From: Pegoplata infirma
Taxonomy: Eukaryota > Arthropoda > Insecta > Diptera > Anthomyiidae
Direction: 5' to 3'
Assembly: GCA_963921195.1 (NCBI GenBank)
Contig: OY992536.1
Location: 110,076,778 to 110,140,777, forward strand
Length of the DNA: 64,000 nucleotides
Shown here: one piece after another, positions 32,880 through 43,186 of the stretch
How the letters are laid out: each line of letters opens with the position of its first letter
How positions within the stretch are numbered: the stretch's first letter is position 1
Notes under the pieces: model-generated
The model's database searches: none
The model's input: the letters and a program-made list of their open reading frames with translations, nothing else
Told to the model about the DNA's origin: nothing
Position numbers and translations under genes: made by a program

Positions 32880-33850
32880 TTTTTGCTATAGATTCAAAAT
32901 TGTAAGTTTAAAAGACAATTATTTCAGAAAACCAAAATAGTACCAAAGTTTAATTTTTTACCCATTTCCGACCTCTTTGCGTCACAAAAATGACCATTAT
33001 TTCAGAAGATTGAAAAAGTGCCTAAAAACACTTTTTTCGCTTTCAAAATCAAAGCTTTTAAAAAAGTACTTTTGTAAGAAAGTTTTTTTTTGCTTAATAA
33101 TCCTACATTTTCTATTTCCAGTTTCTTGAGCCATTATTTCAGGAGATCGAAATTCGTTTAAGGTACCTTTTTCCAAATGTTTTTTTTTTTTTTTACTTCA
33201 AGTTTTTATGACCATTATTAAGGAGAAAGAAAAAAGTACCAAAGTATTTCATTTTCCCTTATATTTCAAATTTCAAGTTTCTGTGCTCATTATTTTAGGA
33301 AAAAGAGAGAAGTACCAAAGTATAGACCGTTTTCCCCCTTCCCCCTCAAAATTTACCTCCCAAAAAGTACTTTTTTTAGGATGATTTTTTTTCTGAAGGG
33401 TACTATATTTTAAATTTCAAAGCCTTTTTTCACTAAATGATCCTACATTCTATACTTCGAGTTTCTTGAACCATTATTACAGAAAATCGAAATCGAAAGG
33501 TCCTATATTTAAAATTTCAAGTTTTTATGACCATTATTAAGGAGAAAGAAAAAAGTACCGAAGTGTACCATTTTACCTCTATATTACAAATTTCAAGTTT
33601 CTGTGCTCATTATTTTAAGAAAAGAGAAAAAAAAATCCAAAGTATATCATTTCCCCCTCTCTCCACTTAAAGTCGGCATTCCAAAAAGTACTTTTTTAGG
33701 ATGATTTCTTTCGCTTAATTATCCTACATTGTATATTTCAAGATTTTGGAACCATTATTTCAGGGGATAGAAAAAGTACCAAAGTAGGCATTTTTACCGT
33801 TACTACTCCATTAAAATTTAAATTCTTTAAAGGTTACTTTTTCAGATTTT
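32880..33850 (+). repeat. degenerate tandem array with about 317-bp higher-order unit
   Basis: A basic phrase (tttcaagtttctgtgctcat, tatttcagga-a-gaaa, agtaccaaagta, aaaaagtactttt) recurs every 75-110 bases with variation. Larger blocks repeat at about 317 bp: tttttatgaccattattaag at 33204 and 33520, and tttctgtgctcattatttta at 33277 and 33597. No coding sequence. Confidence 0.75.
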
Positions 33851-33852
33851 TT

Positions 33853-34620
33853 TATCCTACACCACACTGTGGTACAGGGTATATTGAGTTTATGCTGATG
33901 TGTGTAACTATCCGAAATATTGGTCCTATGCCCAATTTTAAGTATACCGATCGACTCAGAATCACTTTTTGAGTCGATTTGAGTTGATAAACAGTGTTAT
34001 CACGATACAGGTCGCAATTTTTAATCAATTGCCTCTAAATTTAAAACTTAAGACTCTTTTGACCAAGGACGACCTATTGAAATTGGAAAAAATTGGACCA
34101 TATTTAGAACTAACACCCATACAGAGGTCGTCTTTAGTTTTGGATCAAATGACTCTAATAACCGTATTAAACATGTATCCTTTTGAAATTTGTCAGGTAA
34201 ACATGTTTTGTCTTCACAAATCACCATTTCGAATTTTCAAGGAATCGGACCAGTTCTTCTTGTAGCACCTATACAAACCACTTTCCCGATTTTCACATAA
34301 ATCTCTCAAATTTCATGAAAATAGAAAATATTTAATTAAAATTTTGTTTGTGTATGTTAAACGCGTACTTTAATAACCTTATCAAATCTGATTATCATCA
34401 GACCACTTTTGGACTTAGGCCCCATGTGAAAATTTTGACCGATATTCAGCTAAAGTGGTTTATTGTCAACAAATAGAAGCCTATTTCACTTGAATTTGAT
34501 TTGTGGATGTTTTTTACACTTATTATAGATTTGACAAAATATACATCTAATCGGGCCATTTTTGAACTTGGCACCCATTTTCCGGGAAACTCTGGTGTAG
34601 GGTATTATATGATCGGTATT
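33853..34620 (+). mobile_element. DINE-1-like family B, copy B3
   Basis: Starts tatcctacaccacactgtgg and follows B1 and B5 closely (gagtttatgctgatgtgtgt, ccgatcgactcagaatcact, ttcagctaaagtggtttatt). It ends near ggtgtagggtattatatgat without hairpin or tail. The microsatellite is missing. It is inserted in the tandem array, which resumes immediately after. The 98-residue ORF is not a gene: the same frame is broken in the sister copies. Confidence 0.78.
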
Positions 34621-34900
34621 TAAAATTTCAAGAGTACCAAAGTACATTATTTTACCCCTAGTTTCCCCTTTAGAATAAGAATTCCAAAAAGTAATTTTTC
34701 AAACTTTTTTGAATATAGAATATGTACATAAAAATTAGCTAAAGTACACTTTTGCCCCCTTGAAATTTGAATTTACAAAAATCCAGCCTTAATAGATTTA
34801 TTTACCGGGATGTAAACCTACACTCCAAATTTCAAGTTTCTAAATTCAGTGGTTTGGGATTTGCGATGATAAATCACATCAGTTACTCAAAAAAGTATCA
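34621..34900 (+). repeat. tandem array, right part
   Basis: Array phrases return (tttcaagagtaccaaagtac, ttccaaaaagtaatttttc), then a terminal phrase aacctacactccaaatttca and tttgggatttgcgatgataa. This terminal phrase recurs, inverted, at 39130-39200. Confidence 0.65.
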
Positions 34901-35660
34901 ATTTTATTTGAAACTTCTTTCAGAATTAAATTTCTTCCTTGCTTTCGAATATCCTTTAATCAGATTAAGTTTCTACACGATTACCCAAAATTTGTTGCCC
35001 AGTGTAACAAAATACAAAAAAAAACTACAAAAGTTCATTTCCAACACGCGCCACTATATTTTTCTTTATTTTTTTGTTTTGTTTTATGCAAAAACCTTCG
35101 AGCTGCATGAGTTTATTAAATGCTCTTTAAGCCTATAAAAAAAAAATAATAAAACTACTTTGAACATTATGAAAAAATTTAATAAAATCTTTAATATTGT
35201 AAAAATAAAACAAAAAAAAAAATTTATGCAATATTTAAAAATTTTCCTCACCATTATATTATTTATTTACTCATTCAATTTATTTAATTTCATTCTATTT
35301 TTATGATGTAAAATATAATATTTGTTGGTTTTCTTTTTTTTGGCTTGTGTGAGTGTTGTAATTTTTAAATTAAACAATTTTTTTTTATAAAGTGCTTAAA
35401 TAAATTTAATGTTTTTTTTTTGCTGTTTTTGTTTTAAATTTATAAATAAATACAGTTTTTTTGTAGTTTTTGGTTCATTCGGTTGTGGTCGCTTTCATTT
35501 TCATTATTATTTAAAAATTTATTTCACTTTTTATTTTTATTTAAACCCTCAAACCAATTGTAAAAATATATATATCTACTGCTTGCTGCATTTATATTTA
35601 TTTTGTTTGTTGTAGGATTCATACCACTGTTGTATATAAAAAAAAACAGCAACAACAGAA
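34901..35660. other. no gene seen
   Basis: A+T-rich DNA with poly-T and poly-A runs. The 123-residue ORF starting at 34767 begins in repeat sequence and has no recognisable domain. Confidence 0.45.
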
Positions 35661-36215
35661 ACAAGAAGAAAAGTTTAGTTCGGCCTTGCCGAAGGTATTG
35701 ATACCCTCCTTAATGTAAAAAAAGATTGTTTGCAAAAAAAAAAAAAAATTTGGAAAAAAAATCCGCGAAAAAAAAAAATCCGTGAATTTTTTTTGGTAAA
35801 AAATATGTTTGTTTTTATTTAAATACCATTAAGTGATCAATTATGTTCATAATTGTTGATCAGCAGCTTAATTAAAGCATTTTGTATTTTTAGATTATGT
35901 TGAATGTACAAAAATTTTTGAGGTGTCGTTACATTTTCTTTCAGAACTTTTGAACCGCTGAACCGCTTTCGCTCAAATGCAATACCAAATAGCTTAGGAC
36001 AACAACAAGTAAATATGCTAAGTCTTTGTCAAATCTGTTTTATACTTTGGCAGTGATCACCATTTCAACATACGGACAGACACGGACATCGCTAAAATGT
36101 CTTAAAATCGGTCATAATACATATACTTAATTAATGGGGTGCTAGACCGATACTGCGATGAGTTACAAACGCAATGACAAACCTATGTATACTCTCTATC
36201 CCAAAGTGTAGGATA
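35661..36215 (-). mobile_element. DINE-1-like family C, copy C7
   Basis: Perfect hairpin ttcggccttgccgaa at 35679-35693 beside acaagaagaaaag, body as in C4 and C9, a decayed microsatellite (acggacagacacggacatcg) and the far end ctctatcccaaagtgtagga. Borders agree with C4. Confidence 0.78.
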
Positions 36216-36769
36216 TAAAAACATTTATATTGCACGAGTATGTCGTATATAGTAGAGATAGATTGTGCAAAATAGTTTTCATGCCACGCGCTGTTTCTAT
36301 GAGCCAATTTTTTTTTATTCATTCTTCAACTTTTTTTTTCTGTTGGTTTTATTTAAACTTTATTGTAGCACAATTTGGTTTTATGTGAAATTTAAGTGGG
36401 ACATTTCAAAGGATATCTATTTCCGTAGATATTTTTTGGAATTTAAAAATAAATTTTTAAAATTTTAATTTTTGTTAGAGATTTGGAAAGGACGTTTATA
36501 ACACCGTGCGACAAAAGAAAAAAAATCGTTAAACACGAACAAAATAATTTTAAAATTTTAAAAAATTTAGAGTAGGACCCCAACGGCCCTAAATTTTTTT
36601 TTTTTTTTTTTTTTAAGTAAATATTGAAGCAGAGTGGTTTATCCCACCAAAATGAAATTTTTAGTCGTTAATAAGCTAATTAAGTAAAATAATAATTTAA
36701 AAAAAAAATTAAAAACTCGAAAAAAAACGTTTGGTTTGTATGGGAAAAAAACATTTTTCGGGCAAAACT
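36216..36769. other. no gene seen; orphan element end
   Basis: TAA|CACCGTGCGACAAAAG near 36501 looks like a CACTGTG-type end without a visible partner. The rest is A+T-rich with a long T run at 36595-36614. Confidence 0.4.
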
Positions 36770-37090
36770 TAAACCTCTAAGGAAACGTTTATTTTGTCCG
36801 ATTTGGCTAAAAATTTAATCATAGAGTTTTTAGACCAAAACAAAACCATAATTTGCCCGGTGATCGACGAAATTCGAAAAAGTCATTATTCGTGCGTATA
36901 TTAATTTTGATTAAATAGGCGTAAATCGTAAAAAGCTGAAAAATATGAACTTCCCCCCATACAAATCGACCCCACTCGAAAAATGAGTTTGAGCCGCTAA
37001 GAAAAAATATGTGTCAAATTAATTTTCGTTCTAAACAACATGTCCAAATTTCATGAAAATCGGAGGGTGCCACCAGGGAGACTTCCCTTG
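36770..37090. mobile_element. family M copy M2, right part
   Basis: Matches 54960-55231 of M1 (aataggcgtaaatcgtaaaa, tgagtttgagccgctaag, aaaatcggagggtgccacca) and ends at the same terminus, gggagacttcccttg. The left terminus is not found. Confidence 0.65.
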
Positions 37091-37124
37091 TAAGAGACTA
37101 TAAAATTTTCTTCTTATTCTCAAT

Positions 37125-37282
37125 GACGGTAGATTTGAATGTGTATTAATAATTTTGTTTGGACATTAGCGATAGTCATTTAAATTCCCTATATTTGCTA
37201 AATATTCTTGACAATGGAATCTGACAAATTCTGAAACACGTGTGGGCTAAGTCTTGCAAAAATGATCAATATAAATTTGAAG
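37125..37282. repeat. FB-like linker and arm, split by K2
   Basis: Linker (acattagcgatagtcattta, tatttgctaaatattcttga) and the first part of the arm to about 37275. Arm text returns at 38838-38900 (gtaaaggaagatgacctcga) after K2, with some arm sequence missing at the junction. Confidence 0.68.
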
Positions 37283-37953
37283 CACTGTGCACTGTTACCC
37301 TACTGGTAAAGTTAAATGGAGTACGCTGAATTCAATAGCCGTTTTTCGAATGTAGCGCTCATATTCGCGATTTAAAATGTTGATGCTCAAGTACAATAAA
37401 AACGATATTTTTAAACTTTTGCGATATTTTTTAAATTTAAAACCATTCAAATCTGTTAAACTAACATAACAAACCATAATACCGTGAATTTTTTTAGCGA
37501 AAAAATTTTTTGTTCGCGAAAAATCATTATTTTCGTGAAAAAATTGGTTCAATATTTTTAGTTTGATTTGAATTTACGACAGCCGTCTGGTAAAGATAGT
37601 TCGTGTACACTAAATTCAATTGTATTAGCGATATTCGCGATTTTTTTATTTTTATTTTTGAGTAAAAAAAAAACTATTTTTTTATATTATTTAAACAATT
37701 GAATGTTTATTATCTAAATTCTATTGAATATTCAAACAAAAAATTTATTCGCGAATCTTTTTTCCCCATTTTTTTTATTTTGCTATTGATTTATGAAAAT
37801 GAGTAGAATACAATACATAACAGACACAAAATTTTTCGAAAAAAAAAAAATTTCGTGGAAAATTTTTTTTTCGCAAAAAAATGCAATGCATTTTCTAAAT
37901 TTAGATTTAAAAACTATACCAAAAGCATAAAAATTTAATTTCTGTAGTGCCTA

Positions 37954-38200
37954 CACAGAGAATAATAAATTTCCAACTGAATTTTTCAGTTGTATTAACT
38001 CAAAATTCGGTTGCTGCTACTATATTTTGATTTGGCTAACGAATTTTATAGTTGTTTCAATTAAAAGACAGTTGTGATTACAAAATTTCATTGTAACTAC
38101 CAATATTTAGTTGTGTCAATCTTAATTCAAATGCTTCCACCAATTTTTTGTTGCAACAACTGAATTTCAGTTGGAAATTAGCAAATTTGTTTTCTGTGTG
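37954..38200. mobile_element. CACAGAGAA-ended mini element, TA-flanked
   Basis: 247 bp with ends CACAGAGAATAATAAATTTC and GCAAATTTGTTTTCTGTGTG. The pairing extends inward through ccaactgaatttttcagttg / caactgaatttcagttgg. TA at both sides (37952-37953, 38201-38202). It sits inside K2, so it is younger. Confidence 0.8.
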
Positions 38201-38315
38201 TAGGCTTTACAATTTTAAATCGCGAATATCGAAAATACGAGCGCTAACTTCGAAAAACGGCTACCGCCATTGAATTCAGCGTACCATTTATTTAGCTTTA
38301 CCAGCAGGGAGCACA

Positions 38316-38798
38316 TAAAAAATTATTGGTTTTAAAAATTTTAATTAAATCTGTTGATCAACAAAATTAAAATGAGCCAATCAATGGTTTGATTAAAATT
38401 TTTGTTATTTTCTTTAACTGTCGAACTACAAATTTTCAACATACCAGATTTTTGTTCGCCTTAATTTATTTGAATAGATTAATTCAAAAATATACAAAAT
38501 AATCTGGTTTTACTTTTTTTTTTATTGTTGGCAACATATTGGAAAGCAAAAACGACGAATTGTTTTATAATTTTGTCGTAAGCTTACAATTCATTTGTTA
38601 AATCAATCATTATCAATTTTTGAAAATTGATCAAATTTTTGATTAAAATCGAAAAAATGTTTGATTGAAAAAATGTTTAATCAATCACCTACAATTGGTG
38701 ATTGGTATAAAATTTTTTTTAATTGGACGAGTTTCAATCAAAAAATTGATTGAATCCGCGTTTTTGTTGATTGAAATCCATTTTAAATTTTTTCTGTG
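38316..38798. mobile_element. second CACA-ended hairpin element in K2
   Basis: Ends cacataaaaaattattgg and ttttaaattttttctgtgtg are imperfectly inverted. The interior repeats attgattgaa / ttcaatcaa words in both orientations, so it folds extensively. Its outer bases resemble the 37954 element. Borders are approximate by a few bases. Confidence 0.6.
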
Positions 38799-38833
38799 TG
38801 CCCAGCTAGTTAATTTTTGCGACTAGCACAGTG

Positions 38834-39055
38834 TAGTTTTTATTCGTAAAGGAAGATGACCTCGAGCTAGCATAAACCTAAACAGAAATTATATTAAATA
38901 TTTGAAATTTTCTTGTATTTTGAAAGCTTAATTTTTAAAGTTTTTGTTGAATCATTTGAAATTTAAGTAGATGTTATTGAATTTAAATTGGTTATTATAA
39001 GTTTTATTTATAATTTTCGAAATTAAATTAGACATTTATATTAAGGTAGTGCTTT
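38834..39055. repeat. FB-like arm, right part after K2
   Basis: gtaaaggaagatgacctcga and gctagcataaacctaaacag continue the arm broken at 37282; A+T-rich interior follows. Confidence 0.6.
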
Positions 39056-39059
39056 AAAA

Positions 39060-39960
39060 ATCTTTAACTTTAGTAAAAAAGTCTGCAATTAATGATCCAC
39101 CCTCGTACAAAAATATAAAATAGTTGTGTGACCAACTGATTCATGATCGCACATCCCAAAACACTGAATATTGAGAATTGAAATTTGGAATGCAGGTTCA
39201 CCTCCCGGAAAATATATCCACTAAGGCTGGGTTTTAAAAAATTCCAATTCGAATGGGATATAAAGGGGTAAACAAGTGTACTTTTGTTACTTTTTATATG
39301 CCCTGAAATATTGTTACTAAAAACTTGAAATAAGAATGTAAGATCCCCCAAAGTGAAAAACATAAAAAAAAGTACTTTTTAGCACATCCCATTCTAAGGT
39401 GGGTAAAATGGTGTATTTTGGTACTTTTTTCTTTTTCATGAAATAATGGTAATAGAAATTTGAAAAACAACAGAACAAACAATCCGAAAAATGTACCTTT
39501 TAAGATTTCCAATTTTAATAGGGTACATTTTATTTTGGTACTTTTTGAATCTCCTGAAATAATAGAAACTCAGAGCTTCGGAAACTGATCATTCAGCAAA
39601 AAAAAAGTTTTGACACAATTAGTTTATAAATTGTATTGGTTATAAGAGGGCAAAAAATGTACTTTGGTACTTTTTCGATCTCCTAAAATAACGGCCATAA
39701 AAACTTGATTTTGACCATTCAGAAAAAAGACTCTGCAATACAGAGGAATTCTAATTTAAATAGAATAAAAAGTGTAACAATTTAAACTTTTGATATCTTT
39801 AGAATAATAGTTCTAGAAACTTGAAATTTGGAATGTTGGATCATTCACCCAAAAAAAAATATTTTTTTTATTAAAAATTTTTTGCAAACATTTTTGTTTA
39901 TGTTAAAAACTGAAATCACTAAAATAATGTTCTTTGTACACAAATTAATTTTTATTGAAA
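39060..39960 (-). repeat. inverted partner of the 32880 tandem array
   Basis: The phrases run on the minus strand: acttgaaataagaatgtaag, gggtaaaatggtgtattttg, gtactttttctttttcatgaaataa in scattered form, and ctcctgaaataatagaaact. The terminal phrase of 34800-34870 reappears inverted at 39130-39200. ORFs at 39070-39512 are read-through of the repeat. Confidence 0.7.
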
Positions 39961-41085
39961 ATATTTTCAACATTGTGTAGGGTATTATTAGATTCGGCCA
40001 ACTCGAAATACAAATTTTTGTATTATTGGTTTTTAAAATAAAATTTTGTTTAAATTCTACTAAAAATTTAATTATGTTGCATTTGTTAAAAATTATGCAT
40101 GTGTGGGCTTGTAACAGATAAGTGTTGTAATAATTTTCTGTGGCATTTTATTTATTATTTTATTTTTAAATTTAATTGCTAAAAATTTCAATTTCATTTT
40201 GATGCTCGTGTACACCTGTAATTTATCTTTTGGTGCATATTTTCCTAGAGACATGGTGATTTAAGTTTAAAAATTTATTTTATTTTAAATGAACGTATTG
40301 CTTTTCAAATATTTTAACAATTAAATTTATTTATGTTAAATATTATTATATATTTTTTAAAAATTTCAAATAAATAAAAATATTTGAGGAAAAAAAAATT
40401 TTTTTTTTAAGGCGGAAATTTTTTTGATTTATATAAATTTTCATTTCATTTGAAAATTAAACTGAGAGTAAAAAAAGCCATTTTAGTTTTTACTAAAAAA
40501 AATTAATAAAAATTACAACTAAGTAGGCCACATGGTTCGTAAAAGTTATACTAAAAAAAATATTCATATAAAAAAAATTCATATAAATTGAAACATTAAA
40601 AAAATACTATGACTGTTTTTAATGATCATAAATAAATGTGTCAAATCAGCAAGATGCTGAAAAAAATTTTTAAATTTTATTTAGCAAAAAAATGCATTAT
40701 TGCAAGGCAAAAAAACGTGATTTTCTGTAACGAAAAGTATACAAAAATGCAAATTTTGGATATGTCAAATCAAAAACACCGTCCACAATTTTTCAGAATT
40801 TTCCAGAGTTATTTAATTTTTTTGCTGAATTTTCTATAGTTTTTCTATTTTTTTATTTTATGGAACTAATTACTATTTTCTATGTTTGAAAAAAAAAATT
40901 ACAAACCGGTGGCCTCTAAACGCAATATTTGTTGGCATGGAAAATGATTCATTCAAATGATGTTAAAAAAAAAATCAAAAGAAAAATCTACGTTAAAAAA
41001 TTCTAAAAATTCGAATAAGAACCGTGTGTGTGAAGACGTTAGAGATTTTATAAAAGGAGAGTCAGCAGTATGTCAGGGGTATTTT
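39961..41085. other. no gene seen; small family C scrap at the left
   Basis: 39975-40010 (gtgtagggtattattagatt, cggccaactcg) resembles a family C end. The rest is A+T-rich. Lys/Ile/Phe-rich short ORFs at 40636 and 40957 reflect composition. Confidence 0.45.
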
Positions 41086-41763
41086 TATACCCTCCAACTA
41101 CAGTATGGGGGTATACTCACTTTGTCATTCCGTTTGTAACGCATCGAAATATCGGTCGGGGACCCCATAAAGTATGTATATTATTGATCTATGATCGATT
41201 CTAAGACTTTTCTAGAATGTCCGTATGTCCGTCCGTCCGTCTGTATAAGACACGATGCAGTCCAAAATAAAAGAGATAGTATCGTTAAGTTTGGCAGGCA
41301 TATGTCTTTTGGTTCTAGGCAGTTTAAGTTCGTAAATGGGCAAAATCGGACTAGGGGGAAAAAAGTTCCCCCTTGAAGAACTTAACTAACCTCTGAAAAA
41401 CGCCATATTTTCACAGTTTTTTTTTGTATTTTTGTTAATCAAATCAAACTATTTGATGCCAGAAAAAGTTCAAGGTCCTGCACTTGGACTTAGGAAATAA
41501 AAAAAAAAATTTTTTGGCCGCCCCCCTTTTGTGGGCGTGGATATTAAAAATGTTTTTAAATAATAATAAAATTGTATTACTTAAGCTCAAAAAGCATAAT
41601 AAATGAATTTTAAAACATTTACCGCATGGGTTTATGTGTCCCCCAATGACCACTTCTGACACCCCCCCCCCCGTCAAAAAAAACGCCTCTGCAATTTTTT
41701 TTTTTTATATGTTGGAGGGTATTATAGATTCGGCACGGCCGATTTTAACACTCTCACTTGTTT
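41086..41763 (+). mobile_element. DINE-1-like family C, copy C8 (plus orientation)
   Basis: Starts TATACCCTCCAACTACAGTA, then ttgtcattccgtttgtaacg, tcggggaccccataaagtat and a gtccgtatgtccgtccgtcc microsatellite (about 41220). It ends with the hairpin region ttcggcacggccga, a spacer with ctctc and ACTTGTTT. A long C run lies near 41664. Body closest to C2. Confidence 0.82.
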
Positions 41764-42035
41764 TTTGTTATATTATTATTATTATATTATTTTTATATTA
41801 TTATATTATTATATACTACCGTGTTTATAATTTTAATTCAAAATATATTACTTATCTTGAAGTGTTCAAATTATAAAAGTTGTAGTCATCATTTGCAATT
41901 ACACACTTACCTAAAAAGAGATAAAAGAGAAGAAATTAGTTAATTTTATTTAACAGTTTAATAGTTAAAAATGTAAATCTAATTTGGAACGCTCTATTAA
42001 GTTAACATTTTATTATAAACATAAAAATGTAACAT
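41764..42035. other. no feature seen
   Basis: (TAT)n-like A+T-rich DNA at 41768-41815, then unremarkable sequence. Confidence 0.45.
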
Positions 42036-42271
42036 CCCATGTAAAAATCGATTTGATCTTATCTGATCTACTTTGATCTAATTTTTTATGATTATATCTC
42101 ACTGTATGTAATAGTATCTTATCAGATATAATTAAAAGACAAATTTTTGCCGATGTTAACCAAATCCCAGATATAATTAGATCTCGACTTTGTCCATTTA
42201 AGATATAATTATATGCAATTAGATACAATCATATATGAATAGATATACACATATCAAATTAGATCTAATCA
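42036..42271. mobile_element. CCCATGTAAAAATCG-ended hairpin element, copy G3, right end lost
   Basis: Starts CCCATGTAAAAATCGATTTG and follows G1 and G2 to agatctaatc, where the terminal ATTTTTACACGGG is replaced by unrelated text (aatgaaggg). Confidence 0.72.
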
Positions 42272-42539
42272 ATGAAGGGAAATGAAGGGCACTTATGTGC
42301 CTTTGTGTTTGATTTTACAGAAAACCTGTTTAAAGTTTACAATTGAAACTGGTTTTACATTGCAAAAGGCCGGTACGTAGAAAATGTTATAATGGCGTGT
42401 TCTCTTCTCAAACGGTGAGTTTAGAAGATATTAACACGAAATTTTGACACAATATAAAGCAGGATATAACAAATAATTCTGTATCGTTTACCCAAAAACG
42501 ACATATTTTGGGTTATGACACTATACAAGTAAATGAGCG

Positions 42540-43186
42540 ATATGTCCTATGAATTTCTGAATAGATAGTATTGATGACCTATATAGAAAAAATTGCGTTT
42601 TTGGTTTTTCAATTTTTCAAAACCTGGGCTTAAGAGGCGTGGCTAACTACTGAAAAAATTGTCAAATTTGTGTCGAGTTGCCTTGATTCAATATTTATTA
42701 AATTTAAACGGAAGGCACCATAATCACAAAAATTAGCATTCTTGTATAGTTTTTAATGGACTATCGATTAAAAATAAAATTGAAAAATTTTCAGAACTCG
42801 CTCTGAAATTTCCCATTTCTTAAATAAGTCAATTTATCAAAAATCCGGCCACTTTTTTTATATATATATTTTTTTTTAATTTTAGATGTTTGTCTATCCA
42901 CACAAAACAATTCGGACGCGTGTTTTTCGTTTTTTTTTTTTCGAGAAAATCGCATTTCACAAGAATTTTGTAATTTGCTTGTATTTTCTTGTTTCAGTAT
43001 AGCGGATGAGTAACAAATATTTGCATAAATAATACTCATACGCTATGTTGAAACATGAATATACAAACAAATTACAACATTTCTATGTAATTTAATATTC
43101 AAATACTATTTTCTCGAAAAAAACCGAAAAACACGCGTCTGAATTGTTTTTTGTGGATAGACAAACATCTGAACTTAAAAAAAAAA
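42540..43186. mobile_element. family N palindrome, copy N3, truncated
   Basis: Left arm text (ctgggcttaagaggcgtggc, gtgtcgagttgccttg, aaaaatccggccactttt, gtttgtctatccacac) is followed by the centre and a short right arm that stops where B4 begins. An inner palindrome is centred near tattactcatacgctatgtt. Confidence 0.7.

Larger units (their letters stand above)
37283..38833. mobile_element. family K copy K2, carrying two younger elements
   Basis: Ends CACTGTGCACTGTTACCC and GCGACTAGCACAGTG. Arms as in K1 (taccctactggtaaagttaa / tttagctttaccagcaggg; aatagccgtttttcg / cgaaaaacggctaccgcc). It is interrupted by elements at 37954-38200 and about 38316-38798, each removable to restore K1-like text. 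Flanking triplets are AAG and TAG, so a duplication is not clean. The 85-residue ORF at 37295-37552 is not called. Confidence 0.8.

Noticed and set aside
32880..33850. CRISPR-like regular repeats
   Set aside because: Units are degenerate, without constant spacers or unique spacer sequences, and the DNA is eukaryotic.
33969..34265. 98-residue ORF, and the related ORF at 50028-50237
   Set aside because: Both lie in the non-coding body of family B DINE-1-like elements; the frame is not conserved among copies.
34767..35138. 123-residue ORF and its look-alike at 39070-39363 (shared NLHSKFQ)
   Set aside because: The shared part is the terminal phrase of an inverted repeat pair; the rest does not match and there is no domain.
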